Shown here in pieces: positions 41,330 to 51,665 of a DNA stretch of 64,000 nucleotides (position 1 is its first letter; each line of letters opens with the position of its first letter). The stretch comes from Piezodorus guildinii (Eukaryota; Arthropoda; Insecta; Hemiptera; Pentatomidae). The position numbers and the translations under genes were made by a program. The notes under the pieces were generated by a model. That model was not told the origin of the DNA and searched no databases. It was given only the letters and a program-made list of their open reading frames with translations. Location: the NCBI GenBank assembly GCA_023052935.1, contig CM041293.1:176319600-176383599 (forward strand), written 5' to 3'.

Positions 41330-44008
41330 TTACAATAGGTCTCGTGGCCACTGCCGTTTCAATCTTCGAGGAGGATTGTAGGGATGGGTGGTGCTGGATA
41401 GGGATTGTGCTAGAGGGTTAGGATGATGACTAAGGTTCTGATGAAATTTGGAAAATTTGGATGGTACCAGGTCTAAAACAAACGGAATATTAAGGTCATG
41501 GTGTAGGGTACAGTTGGTAACGTAATAAGGAGCATTAACTATTGTTCGGAGGACTTTGGATTGGAAGGATTGGATGCGTTTGATGTTAGAATGTTTAGCT
41601 GTCTCCCACAGTTCAAGTCCGTAGGTCCATATAGGTTTCAGTAATGTCTTGTATATTAGTAATTTGTTGTCAACTGTAAGATGAGATTTTCTGTTTAGTA
41701 GTCTGTATAACTGGCCGAATCTGCGGTTGAGTTCTTTTCTTTTTAGTCTTGTATGTGGGTTCCACGTCAGTCTTTTGTCTAGTAAAAAGCCGAGATACCG
41801 GACTGTGTCTGAGGAAGGAAGCGGTATGGAATTGAAATTAACCGTTGGACAGGATTTGCGTCGAAGGGTGAATGTGACGTGAGTGCATTTGCTTTCGTTT
41901 ACCTTAATGCGCCAAGCATTGCACCAGTCTTCAACAAGGGAAAGGTGCTTTTGGAGATTTAGCGATGCTGCTTCAGGATCGGGATTGGATGATAAAATGG
42001 CTGTGTCATCAGCAAATGTTGCCAGAAAGGTATTGGGGTCGGTAGGGATATCGGCGGTGAAGAGGATGTAGAGGACGGGTCCTAAGACGCTGCCTTGAGG
42101 AACACCGGCCTCAACAGTATATTGTTCGGAAAATTCGGAACCACAGCGAACTCGGAAGGAGCGGTTGGATAAATAGGATCGGAGGATTAGGTATAAGGAT
42201 TGAGGTAAATGGGTTTTAAGCTTAAAGAGCAGTCCCGGGTGCCACACCCGGTCAAAAGCTTGAGCTATGTCCAGAAAGGCACCCGAACAATACTCCTTGC
42301 ACTCAAGGGCGGAGGAAATGTGGTCTACAACTCGGAGTCCTTGCTGAACCGTGGAATGTTGAGGACGAAATCCGAACTGATGCGAAGGAAAATTTTGAAA
42401 TTTGGCTAGGATTCGTTTTAGTAGGAGCTTTTCGAAAATTTTTGAGAGGATCGGAAGTAGGCTGATAGGTCTGTAAGATGACGTGTTGTTAGAAGGTTTG
42501 CCTGGTTTTAGGAAAAGGATCATAGTTGAATGTTTCCATAAGAGAGGAAAATAGGTAGTGCGTAGGATACAGTTATAGAGATATGTAAGGAATGTAATGG
42601 CTTTAGGTGGAAGTTGTCTTAAGATTTGGGGAGTAAGGAGATCGTATCCAGGAGATTTGCGGAGAGGAAGCTTTTTAAGAAGATATCTGACCTCAGAGGG
42701 ATTAACTGCTTTAGGTGGTAAGGATAGTGGTATTGGTGACGTGAGGAACTCTTCAACTGCTGCAGTATGGGTTGGACTAAGCTCTGGATGAGGAGTAAAA
42801 ACTTTGGAAAGGTGCTGTGCGAATTCCTCGGCCTTATGCTTGTCAGAAGCAGCCCAGGAACCATCACAGCGCCGGAGAGGATGGGAAATGGTGTGGGATT
42901 TTAGGATTCTCTTCGTGACATTCCACAGGGAATTGTCACGAGTCGAGAGAGAGGAGAGGTAGGTATTGTAGGATTGGGAACGGAAGATCGCCAACTCCCG
43001 CTTTAATTTTCTACAAAAAAAATTATAGGAGCGGCGATCTTCTGGGTGGCGGGTGCGTTGCCATAATGTTCTAGCTCGACGTTTGCTGTTGATGAGGTCT
43101 GTCAGGTGTTGTGGTAAATGGCTTTTGTAAGGAATTATTTGGGATTGTTTGGGAGAGGAGGCAGTCCAGGCGGCTTGTTGAATAGCGGTTGTAAAGGAAT
43201 ATACGGCGTCGTCAAGATCATTTGGGGTTTTGAGAATCACTCTGAGGTCAATATCATTAGTGAGAATTTCGCGGAAGAGGTTCCAGTTGACAGGGCCCCT
43301 AATGAATGACGGTGGGATAGGTTTAGGAATAGGTGTTATGGATACATTTAGAATCAATGGACTATGATCAGAGGATAGTTCATCAAGGCGAGCTATGGAA
43401 AAATTCAGAGAGCCTAATCCGCTGTGGATGAAGAAGTCGAGGATGTCAGGATTACGGTTAGGATCTGTTGGCCAGTAGGTAGGAGAATCGGGAGGTAGGA
43501 GATGAAAGCGTCGGGAGTTGAGTGCAGACTGCAATGTCCGTCCACGAGAATTGGTGGTTCTAGAACCCCACTGTTGGTTCTTAGCGTTTAAGTCTGCACC
43601 CAAAATGAAGCGATTACTCAAGGAGTTGAGGAAGGATCCAAATTGGGCAGAGGAAATGGGATGTTTAGGAGGGCAGTATGCTGATGCGATGATAAGCGGA
43701 AAAGAAAAGGTTTTGATAACGATGGAAGTTGCTTGTAGGTAATCGTGGGCGGAAATTGGGTGTAAGTGATGGGTGAGGGATCGGCGGACTATGAAAGCAG
43801 TACCGGCATGGGCTTTGCCGTCTGGATGGTCTGTCCGGTATGTCGTGTATCCTGGTATTTTAAAGTACTGTTTAGTGGTTAGTCTAGTTTCAGTAATGAG
43901 TGCAACATCAATGTTTTTGTCCTGCAGTACGGCTGTAAGTTCGTCAGTGTGAGTTCTAACACCATTCGCATTCCAAAGGAGAATGGATAAGGAATTAGGT
44001 GAGGTCAT
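41330..44008 (-). CDS. Jockey-clade ORF2: endonuclease-reverse transcriptase
   Basis: 892 aa from ATG at 44,008 to the stop at 41,330, the usual size for Jockey ORF2. Residues 8-220 are an apurinic-like endonuclease: WNANG (12-16), E40 in ITETR, YCPP (111-114), GADLNA (D139, N141), NPDILDFF (187-193) and SSDHSPL (D214, H215). Residues about 450-720 are the reverse transcriptase: SYRPISLLPILSKIFEKLL (511-529), HQFGFRPQHS, FLDIAQAFDRVWH with D580, AGVPQGSVLGP (634-644) and FADD at 665-668. The C-terminus RRLKRQWPRDLL is typical of the clade. There is no RNase H. The protein should nick target DNA and prime cDNA synthesis in the nucleus. All visible catalytic residues are present. The start lies directly after the ORF1 stop (TAAATG), suggesting translation by reinitiation. 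Confidence 0.96.
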   Translation of the reverse strand: MTSPNSLSILLWNANGVRTHTDELTAVLQDKNIDVALITETRLTTKQYFKIPGYTTYRTDHPDGKAHAGTAFIVRRSLTHHLHPISAHDYLQATSIVIKTFSFPLIIASAYCPPKHPISSAQFGSFLNSLSNRFILGADLNAKNQQWGSRTTNSRGRTLQSALNSRRFHLLPPDSPTYWPTDPNRNPDILDFFIHSGLGSLNFSIARLDELSSDHSPLILNVSITPIPKPIPPSFIRGPVNWNLFREILTNDIDLRVILKTPNDLDDAVYSFTTAIQQAAWTASSPKQSQIIPYKSHLPQHLTDLINSKRRARTLWQRTRHPEDRRSYNFFCRKLKRELAIFRSQSYNTYLSSLSTRDNSLWNVTKRILKSHTISHPLRRCDGSWAASDKHKAEEFAQHLSKVFTPHPELSPTHTAAVEEFLTSPIPLSLPPKAVNPSEVRYLLKKLPLRKSPGYDLLTPQILRQLPPKAITFLTYLYNCILRTTYFPLLWKHSTMILFLKPGKPSNNTSSYRPISLLPILSKIFEKLLLKRILAKFQNFPSHQFGFRPQHSTVQQGLRVVDHISSALECKEYCSGAFLDIAQAFDRVWHPGLLFKLKTHLPQSLYLILRSYLSNRSFRVRCGSEFSEQYTVEAGVPQGSVLGPVLYILFTADIPTDPNTFLATFADDTAILSSNPDPEAASLNLQKHLSLVEDWCNAWRIKVNESKCTHVTFTLRRKSCPTVNFNSIPLPSSDTVRYLGFLLDKRLTWNPHTRLKRKELNRRFGQLYRLLNRKSHLTVDNKLLIYKTLLKPIWTYGLELWETAKHSNIKRIQSFQSKVLRTIVNAPYYVTNCTLHHDLNIPFVLDLVPSKFSKFHQNLSHHPNPLAQSLSSTTHPYNPPRRLKRQWPRDLL

Positions 44009-45319
44009 TTATGGTTTTTTTAAGGCAGGAATGAGATTTGTTACGAGATTCGTAAGGAGTGATATTAGGGGCATAACAAGGGATTTAATTTCGGAAATAA
44101 AGGATGTCATCAAACTGGTAAGGTCTGTGGCGTTTGAAGGAGGAGGAATATGAGAGATTTGTGGTGGATTAGGATTCTTAGGATTGGTTACATTTTGAGA
44201 AAGAGGTATATGTGGAATGGATTGAGGTACATTTTGTAGTTCCGGCAGGGCCACGGCTTCAGTACTTTGCTTCCCACCTCCAAGTAAGTGGGCAAATGAT
44301 AAATTGGCATCAATAAGTTTTGAGGGTTCTCTTCTGTTTCTTACTTGTCTTGCTGTTTCATCCAGTACTTGAGGTTTTTGAAACCTGGTCCTCAGCTCCT
44401 TATAGATTTGGCATCCTTTATAGTTGGCCGGGTGGTCCTTCAGGCAATGAGCACATACAGCTGGTGTTGATTTTGGTTTTGTACACTCCACAGACTTGTG
44501 CTGTTCACCGCATTTCACGCATCGAGGTATGTGATGACAATAACTTTTAGTATGACCATATGCTTGACAATTATGGCACTGAATTATCTCTCTCTTTGTG
44601 TAAGGTTTTTCAACTATTACACTGGAATAGTACAATCTATTGAGGTCATAGATTTTTTCAACTCCTTCAGCTGGTTCCAAATCCACAAAAAAGAGAGGTA
44701 GAGGAATTTTATCCTTTAGGACGTTAGTGACTTGCCGCACTTTATAGCCCATCTCCGTTAGTTCTTCTTTAATAGCTTCAACTGGTGTCGAGGGGTGTAA
44801 GTTTCTGATTACAACCCTTAAAGCTCTCTCTTGGCGTAGCTGATAGGTATGGAAATCTGCTTTGGTTTCAGTTAGGTATTTCACTATTTTTCTATATGTC
44901 TCGGCAGTAGTAGGAGATATTTTGGTATCATTGATTCTACTCATACAGTAGTAGCTGGTAGATTCGGTAATTTTGTTCAATTGCGCACACAACAACTGGA
45001 AATTTCTAATATTTTTGACAAATATTGGAGGAGGCCGTGGTTCACTAGGTATAGGAGTAGATTCCATGTTTTCTTTTTCATTATGTAAAATCTGAAAAGG
45101 ATTTGGGGTGAAAAACGGCGATTCGTCAGTCATCCCTTGTGACGATGTGCCAGGTTGTGGTTCAGATTCTGAATTAGTACCGGAAGGGGTTGCTTGTAGA
45201 TTTAATCTTTTATTAGTATCACGGCGGGGTCTTTGTTTTGTAGGTGACGGGATTGAACCACTAGATCTAGATCTTTTAGTTGAAGCTTTGGAGGACATTA
45301 CTTGATGATAATATCGCAT
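44009..45319 (-). CDS. Jockey-clade ORF1: nucleic-acid-binding Gag-like protein
   Basis: 436 aa from ATG at 45,319; Met8 at 45,298 is an alternative start. The N-terminal 100 or so residues are Ser/Pro/basic-rich and low-complexity. Residues about 165-240 (RVVIRNLHPSTPVEAIKEEL ... YYSSVIVEKPY) form the RRM-like/pre-C2HC region found in Jockey Gag proteins. Three zinc knuckles follow: CHNCQAYGHTKSYC (248-261), CVKCGEQHKSVEC (267-279) and CAHCLKDHPANYKGC (289-303). The C-terminus (from about 385) is hydrophobic, PLISLLTNLVTNLIPAL. It should package the element RNA. A short upstream frame (ATG at 45,324) ends in TAA overlapping Met8 (TAATG), so Met8 may be the main start. No frameshift or stop. 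Confidence 0.94.
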   Translation of the reverse strand: MRYYHQVMSSKASTKRSRSSGSIPSPTKQRPRRDTNKRLNLQATPSGTNSESEPQPGTSSQGMTDESPFFTPNPFQILHNEKENMESTPIPSEPRPPPIFVKNIRNFQLLCAQLNKITESTSYYCMSRINDTKISPTTAETYRKIVKYLTETKADFHTYQLRQERALRVVIRNLHPSTPVEAIKEELTEMGYKVRQVTNVLKDKIPLPLFFVDLEPAEGVEKIYDLNRLYYSSVIVEKPYTKREIIQCHNCQAYGHTKSYCHHIPRCVKCGEQHKSVECTKPKSTPAVCAHCLKDHPANYKGCQIYKELRTRFQKPQVLDETARQVRNRREPSKLIDANLSFAHLLGGGKQSTEAVALPELQNVPQSIPHIPLSQNVTNPKNPNPPQISHIPPPSNATDLTSLMTSFISEIKSLVMPLISLLTNLVTNLIPALKKP

Positions 45320-45608
45320 TTCATGTATAGAAAGTAATTAAATAATAACCAGATGTGGGAAAAAAACAATAACTTAAAAAAAGTTAAGCAAGACCAGCCT
45401 TGCCGGGCTATTGGCAATCAGCTGATATGAAGAGGTGACTCAGCATTCACTTTACACTGTAAATTATATCACAACTTACCGCTGTTTGCTCCAATAATAA
45501 CTGTTGTTATCCTGAAGTCTGATGATGTTTTCAAGACTGTGCTGAAGTGAAATCCAACTGTAAAAGCAAGAAATCCGAGAGCCGACTTGAAATTAATTGA
45601 AATTGAAA
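45320..45608 (-). promoter_or_regulatory. 5' leader/internal promoter region of the Jockey element
   Basis: About 290 bp between the element start at the target duplication and ORF1. Jockey-clade LINEs carry an internal promoter here. I see no clear TATA box, and the location is inferred from element structure. The leader contains the 8-codon upstream frame. Confidence 0.55.
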
Positions 45609-45644
45609 CAGTTAAGGACCATAAAATTTTTCCTTACTATGTAT

Positions 45645-46530
45645 TAATTTCACTTACCTATAAATGAAATATATAGTAAGGGAAAGTATTGCGATCGCCA
45701 AAATTTTTTAATTCCAGCTTTAAACGGAAATACACGTTTCAGGGTCCCCGGAGTCCAAATAACCAAGTCCCGAAAAAAGGCTTGTGTGTGTGTGGTAACT
45801 CCAGAAAGGAAACAAAAAGTCCAATGAAACTGAAATTTCATATTTAAGACAAATATACGCCCGAGAGGTAACAAAACCTTTTTCATCAAAATGAGCTAAC
45901 CATAAGAGCCACTTCAAACCATGCAATTTGTACCTTTTAACGATTTTCTCAAAAACAGCTCAACGATTTTAATTAAATTCGCTATATCAATGTAAAATTT
46001 AAAAGGCTTTAATATCATGTAGGTTTCATTCTGATTGAAATAATCTGACAGAGCTTAAATGCCGATATTGTAGAATTTCTTCCCAAAAAGTATCATTAAT
46101 TTTGTAGATTTAAAAAAAAAATAGTCACATCATCTTATTATAATTCACCAATAACGGCTAAATATGCAAGTTGAGGGATTTTGATAAACACCTAAAGGAG
46201 AAAAGCGCAATTATATTTTTTTATGCGATTTTTTTTTTCTAACAGTAAAACAGAAATATAGATGTATTATATACCGCTGGAAAGCCAAAGATTTTAGAAA
46301 AATAATTTCATGTACACAAAATTCTTAAATTTAACGGAGGGTGATGAAAAGCTAATAATACAAACTGATTGTCGTAGATAATAATATAACGAATTATTTA
46401 ATAAATCACATGTTTCTATTCAAACTTAATATAATTATTTCTTTTAACAATTTATTTAATCTCTCAATGTATTTAAAACTTCTAAAATTGATTTTAACCA
46501 CGGAGGTAAGTGAAAGTCGTGTGTTGTTTA
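45645..46530 (-). repeat. R850 copy (-), full length
   Basis: From TTTCACTTACCTATAAATGA to GGAGGTAAGTGAAAGTCGTG and TGTTG. It meets the end of the plus-strand R850 tail to tail. Confidence 0.9.
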
Positions 46531-47334
46531 TATTTTTGTTAAATGAAATATGAAAAACATATAGTAGTCGATTCTCAGAGCTATTAAATATGCATATTAA
46601 ATTTCATGAAAATCGATCTAGCCGTTTCGGAGGAGTTCGGTAACTAAAACTGTGACACGAGAATTTTATATATTTGGTAAAGGAGATAAGGAAACAAATT
46701 TAATTTATTATCAATTACACACAGATTGATAGAAAATATTTAGAGAAAATTTTGGCAAAATTGAAAATGCATTGGTGAAAAGGTAAAAAACACATCCTAG
46801 GCATTGAATTAAGATAGATATGAAATTTCAGTTGCTTGCTGGACTCATACACAAACAAATTTTGTTTTTTTACCATTTAATTGTATTTATTTAGGGCTTC
46901 GTAAGAAATAGTGGACAGTAAGTTAGCGAAAGGTAAAACAAGATTTTTAATACAGGTTCATTCCTACAGGATTCTCTGGCGGCTAGAAATCTGTCAAAGC
47001 AGGCGCATCTGTCGCTTTTCGTTCTAAAACCTCTAACCCTCACACTCATCGGTCTGATTGACAGTTTGGTGATAGTCAGAATTCTTCTTGGAACAAACTT
47101 AAATATGTGAGGGGCTCAATATTGTGACATCTGGCTAGATAGGATGGAAGAGTTGACAGGGACTGTCAGGAGAGTTTATAAATATGACGTCGGCTAGTAA
47201 ATGATCTGTCCCTCTCTCATACGACACTCATATTATTTTGGCTCTTCTCATCCACGTGTGAACAATAAGAAATTTGAAAAAAGGATGAAAAAAAAAATTA
47301 TGTTATATATTATGTTAGAGATGAAAAAAATATT
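46531..47334. other. Unassigned repeat debris
   Basis: 46,590-46,680 reads ATGAAAATCGATCTAGCCGT, TTCGGAGGAGTTCGG and GACACGAGAATTTTATATAT, wording I associate with dispersed arthropod TE tails (not verified). 46,980-47,250 may be a decayed LINE tail on the minus strand, but no motif is decisive. Confidence 0.35.
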
Positions 47335-48100
47335 AAAAAATCTGGTGGCAACAAACGACTTTCACTTACCGCCGTTGTTAAAATCGATTAAATAATTTTC
47401 AAATACAGTTAAAGATAAAAATGAGTGAAACTAATAAAGAATTGATTACATTGAATTTCTATAGAAACATGTGTTTTATTAAAAAATCTATTAAGTTTTT
47501 ATCTAAAATAATCAGTTAGTTTTATCGGCTTTTCATCACTTTATTAACTTTTACAAGCTTTGTATAATAGATATTTTTTTCTAAAATCTTCAGCTTTCCA
47601 ATGGTATAATACACAACGTTATTACTGTTCTTATGTCCATAAACGAAAAATTGCTTTAAAAAAATATGTTTGCAGGTTTCTACTTTAGTTAGAGATAGGA
47701 TTCGTTCAACTTATATATTTACCTGTTTTTCATAGTTGATAAAAAGACTATATTGTTCTTTTTTTAGGATCTACAAAATCAAAGGTACTTTAGAGGAAGT
47801 ATCGGCATTTAGGCCCTGTCAGGCTATTTCTATCAGAATAAAACTTACATTATATTAAAGCTCATCAAATTTTACATCGATATATTGAGTTAAATCAGAA
47901 TCCGTTTTAAGCCGTTTTTAAGAAAATCGCAAAAAATTGCACAATGCATAGTATAAAGTACATCTTCGGTCCGCTGATTTTGATGAAATAGTTTGTGTAA
48001 CATCTCGGTAGTATAGTTGTCTTAAATATGAAATTTCAGTTTCATAGATATTTTCGTTTTTGCGTTGGACTTACCACACACATCCATACCATTTAGAAAT
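47335..48100 (+). repeat. R850 copy (+), 3' truncated
   Basis: From AATCTGGTGGCAACAAACGA to the TTACCACACACATCC position. The last 90 bp of the family are missing. Confidence 0.88.
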
Positions 48101-48104
48101 ATGC

Positions 48105-48440
48105 AATTTAGGAATATGCTTTGTAACTGATTTAAAAGATGGATCTATCCGTAATATAATAAAACTAGTCACCCTTTTTCGACTTTTTGCTTGTGATGAT
48201 CTGAACGACCCTTGATTTTATCTTCACCTTGAATTTCATCATTATAATTCGAATCATTCTCTGGTTATATTGATCCATCTACGAAAGATTAAAATTAATG
48301 AATTTTTTTTTATATCTCTACCGCTGATTTCTTTGTATGTTTGTTTTATAAACAACGCTTAATTTTATCTTTCTCCTTAACCGTTATTGTTAGATCTTTA
48401 AAAACTTTTTTGATTTGGCTATATCGAAATTTTTATGTAG
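48105..48440 (-). pseudogene. Unrecognised coding-like repeat, copy 1
   Basis: The reverse strand shares about 330 bp with 57,085-57,440. Protein-level similarity persists: SNYNDEIQGEDKIKGR here against SNYNAEIHDEEKIKGR there, and LRIDPSFKSVTKHIPK against SQIDQSFETVIKNIPK. Each copy contains two internal units: a GAAAAATTAAGSGTC-type start, a gap of about 110 bp, then an AGAT(G)GATCAATCTT-type end. Frameshifts separate the conserved stretches. The family is unknown to me; it could be a decayed TE ORF or a host-gene fragment that was copied. Confidence 0.5.
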
Positions 48441-48739
48441 TTAGTTTAGACGTAATTTCTAAGAAATAGTTTATCCATCAAGTCATTATTCATTTCATAT
48501 GCAACTTATTTTAATTCAATTAAATACATAAATACCAATATAATGAATATCGATATATTTGTGCCGATATTACACCAGTATCGATCACGTTCACTAAAAT
48601 TATTATTAATGTTCTATCTCTAGTGGACAGGTATACACGGACCACTGCGCATGCGCCATGTGACGAGCAATCGTTACTCTAAATCAAAAGTTTTTTCCCT
48701 TCCAGAAATCACATAACGCGTGTAAAGGAATTTTCAATT

Positions 48740-50085
48740 TAATATCACTAATGTCGTACATATTTACGAATTTCATATTTACCCATGTTTTAACAACATT
48801 GAGAAATGATTAATTATTACAAATTTATAAAATTAAAGATACATTATTCCTATTCATCCCTTTTTACTCAGTCTGCTGGTGTCCCTCAAGGTAGTATCCT
48901 TGGACCCACCCTCTACACAATCTATACAGCTGATATCCCAACCCATCCCAACACCTTCCTTTCTATCTATGCTGATGACACTTGTGTGTTACCAGTCAAT
49001 AACGATCCTACTATTGTCTCTCAAACTCTTTAATCCCACATCAGAGAGATATAGTGTCAGAATTGGAGAATTAAAATCAATTCCAACAAATTCCACCAAA
49101 TTACCTTTACCCTTTGTCGTAAACCTATGACATCCTGCCCTACAATTTCCTTTAATAATATTCCGCTTGTTCCCGTTGAAAAGATCCGCTACCTAGGACT
49201 TCTACTTGACAACGCTTACTACAACACTAAGTGGACAGACGCTCCAACCTTCCACTTAACTACAAAAGGCTCATCTATATCAACAACATAAGGCCTATCG
49301 GGACTTACGGAGTAGAGCGTACGTAACCATCAAATTCTTCCCATATTCAATCCTTACAATCCAAAATCCTTCGAAAAATCCTCAATGCTCCTTATTTTGT
49401 CACAAATATACTCATCCATAAAGACCTTAACATCCCATATGTTGCTGATTTGGCCCGAACTAGGTATCAATCCTTCCATGACAAACTCCACTCCCACTCT
49501 AATCCCCTAGTTTAAATCCTTGCTTCTTCTTCAATTCCTGACAATCCTCCGATACGCCTGAAAAGAAGATGGCCTCGAGACCTTCTAGTTTAGTTACCTA
49601 GTAGAGTGATGCCAATGGGCATTTTCTCTCATGTTTTTTTAATCTATTTTATCATTACCAACATATTTACTTCTTGTATTACAAAATACAGTTGTAAATT
49701 TCAATAAAAATATTAAAAAAAAAAAAGATACATTAAATGTCAATTGTTTTTAAAATTAGACATTTAAGACCTGTCACAGTATTTCAATAAGCGGAAAACA
49801 TCCATGATACTTCATTTAATTCACTTTTGAATCAATAAAGTCAATTTAATCAAAATCGTCTTAGTTCCTTTTCAAAATATCATAAAAAAGTGCGAAATGA
49901 ATGTTTTAAAGTAGCATTTCTGGTTTTACCGAGAATACACCTCTCTTAAAAATGAAATTTTACCTTTGTGCGATATTAATTTTCGTGATAGACTTACCAC
50001 ACACACATACATTTTTTTGCGGAAGGTGGCGTTAAATTACAATATTATATATTTCATATATAGGCAAGTGAAGTGAAAGTAGCAA
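48740..50085 (+). repeat. R850 copy (+), divergent, split by JK2
   Basis: R850 wording at 48,740-48,846 (CATATTTACCCATGTTTTAA) resumes at 49,736-50,085 (TTAAGACCTGTCACAGTATT, CACACACACATACATTTTTT, GGCAAGTGAAGTGAAAGTAG). Confidence 0.75.
48847..49725 (+). pseudogene. JK2 LINE, 5'-truncated, 10-bp target duplication
   Basis: It opens within RT: QSAGVPQGSILGPTLYTIYT, ADIPTHPNTFLSIYADDTCV (catalytic YADD). Frameshifts then separate the thumb, WTYGV-like codons and NPPIRLKRRWPRDLLV. The JK2 3' untranslated region ends in a 12-base A run. AGATACATTA occurs at 48,837-48,846 and 49,726-49,735. The insertion sits inside R850. Multiple indels make it inactive. Confidence 0.9.
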
Positions 50086-50089
50086 TGAT

Positions 50090-50540
50090 ATTATATTGTA
50101 CTTGTTATAAGTTTTAAAAAATATTTCTTTAGAAACAAGAGTAGTATGCTAAGTAATGAACAACACAATACTGACATGAGTTGGGAAGCACTGCTTCAGA
50201 AATACAGTGTTTTTTTTTACTCTTAAAATTTCAATTTAATGTCAATAAACTTTGATTTAAAAATTATATTAATTGCTTCTAATATTTAGAAGCAGGCAAA
50301 AGAGGCCCATGTCTTTGAAGTTCTTTAAAAATAAGTATAAATAAATACAAAGTATATTATATAAAAACAAAATTCTAAAGTATATCTTAATATTCAAATT
50401 ATTTTATGTATACACCTCTCTTCCATTAAATAAATTCAAAATTCATTAAATTATTCTAAGTGAATGAAAATTCTTTTGAGATTGGATACTTATTTTTTTC
50501 TCTCTTCTTCAAACATTTTCGACCGGCCATTAAATCTAAT
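50090..50540. other. No feature recognised
   Basis: A+T-rich sequence without ORF or repeat landmarks. Confidence 0.4.
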
Positions 50541-50636
50541 TATTTCTTTGCTTGTAAAAAATAAATAAAGATAAAATGCGTATAAATTTTGCAACAAATT
50601 TAATGGTTAACACATACCAAGAAATTCTATGTAGTT

Positions 50637-50815
50637 CTATCCAGGTTTAATTAGGATAAGGATCTTTAACGAGAACCGGACATCGCACAGGACTACCATT
50701 TAACTTCTCCTCCGAAGGACGGCATAACCAAAGATACGCCCTTGAAAAATCCTAGGTTCATCTGCCAGGCTTGAACCCGCGACTTAGTCGTAGAAGGTAA
50801 TCATGCTAGCCGTGG
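50637..50815 (-). mobile_element. SINE-a (-), tail truncated
   Basis: TCTATCCAGGTTTAATTAGG to GCTTGAACCCGCGACTTAGT and CATGCTAGCC. Shared by both composite copies. Confidence 0.88.
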
Positions 50816-50821
50816 TGAAAC

Positions 50822-50900
50822 GTGGTGAGCATATTCTCCCAGGAGATTACACCACGCGGCCAAAGACCTACAGGTCCTGTCGCGCCACAGAAAAAAAAAA
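50822..50900 (+). mobile_element. SINE-c 3' end with poly(A)
   Basis: ATATTCTCCCAGGAGATTAC, CACGCGGCCAAAGACC and CCTGTCGCGCCACAG followed by ten A match the SINE-c end. Absent from composite copy 2. Confidence 0.75.
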
Positions 50901-50968
50901 GAATTGATTCTCAAATTTCTTTCAAACATCATATTTTAACCATTCATATGTTTTTACTAATACTAACA

Positions 50969-51247
50969 GGGGTCACCTATAGCGTAGTTGCTAGCATAAC
51001 AGCTTTCTATGCCAAAGGTCGCGGGCTCAAGCCTGCAGGTGGCCCTAGGATTTTTTAATGGGAGTAAAAAATCCTTAGTTATGCCGTCCTTCGGAGGGGA
51101 CGTTAAAAGGTGGTCCCGAGCCTGTGCGATGTCAGGTACTCGTTAAAGACCCCTATCCAAATAAAACCTGGTTAGGCAAAATTTAGGACTCCCACTGTAG
51201 CATCGTCCGATTAGCCTTAGTAGCATAAAGTGACGTTAAACGAATAA
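50969..51247 (+). mobile_element. SINE-a (+), full length, 13-bp target duplication
   Basis: Head GTTGCTAGCATAACAGCTTT with B-box-like GGGCTCAAGCC, body CCGTCCTTCGGAGGGGACGT and GAGCCTGTGCGATGTCAGGT, tail ATAAAGTGACGTTAAACGAA. ACTAATACTAACA occurs at 50,956-50,968 and 51,248-51,260. The empty site is seen once in composite copy 2 near 52,722. Confidence 0.95.
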
Positions 51248-51383
51248 ACTAATACTAACAAGTAGGAATGATTATTTTTCCAATCAACAATTTCTAAATT
51301 AAAGAAATTCTAACAATTAAAACCTGTCAGGCTATTTTAATGATGATAAAGCCTGCATGAAATTAAAGAACATTTTTTTGTTA

Positions 51384-51665
51384 TTTATTAATTGATATTT
51401 ACAACTGTATAAGAAAAAATACAACAAGTAATAAAGACCCTAATCCTCTAGTTTCAATCCTTTCTTCCTCTTCAATTCCCGACAATCCTCCGAGGTGTCT
51501 GAATAGGAGATGGCCCCGAAACCTTCTAGTTTAGAATAGTTACAGAAGTGCTACCATTGGTTAGTTCTTCTACAAGTCTTTTTCATGTCATTTTTCTTTT
51601 ATTATATTTACTTGTATTTTTTTAGTACAGTTGTGAATTTCAATAAATTATGTTTAAAAAAAAAA
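51384..51665 (+). pseudogene. JK2 LINE 3' end with inverted leading segment
   Basis: 51,384-51,440 is the JK2 3' end in antisense (GATATTTACAACTGTATAAG). From 51,441 the sense strand follows (CTAATCCTCTAGTTTCAATC, GGAGATGGCCCCGAAACCTT) to a poly(A). No coding capacity beyond about 25 codons. Confidence 0.75.

Larger units (their letters stand above)
40841..45608 (-). mobile_element. Full-length Jockey-type LINE (JK1), apparently intact
   Basis: Both ORFs are open, with a 5' leader of about 290 bp, a 3' untranslated region of about 440 bp and a 48-base poly(A) (T run at 40,841-40,888). CAGTTAAGGACCA at 40,827-40,839 and 45,609-45,621 is a perfect 13-bp target duplication, so the 5' end appears complete. 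It inserted into an R850 copy. Truncated relatives lie at 9.4, 32.3, 33.2 and 63.6 kb. Confidence 0.95.
38295..45645 (+). repeat. R850 copy (+) split by three nested-type insertions
   Basis: R850 text runs 38,295-38,565, 39,437-39,792, 40,701-40,839 and 45,609-45,645. Each gap holds one complete insertion with its own target duplication: a foldback composite (15 bp), mariner A (TA) and a Jockey element (13 bp). Removing them restores a colinear R850. Confidence 0.88.

Noticed and set aside
41883..45305. Several plus-strand frames over the Jockey element
   Set aside because: All are antisense to ORF1 or ORF2 and carry no domains.
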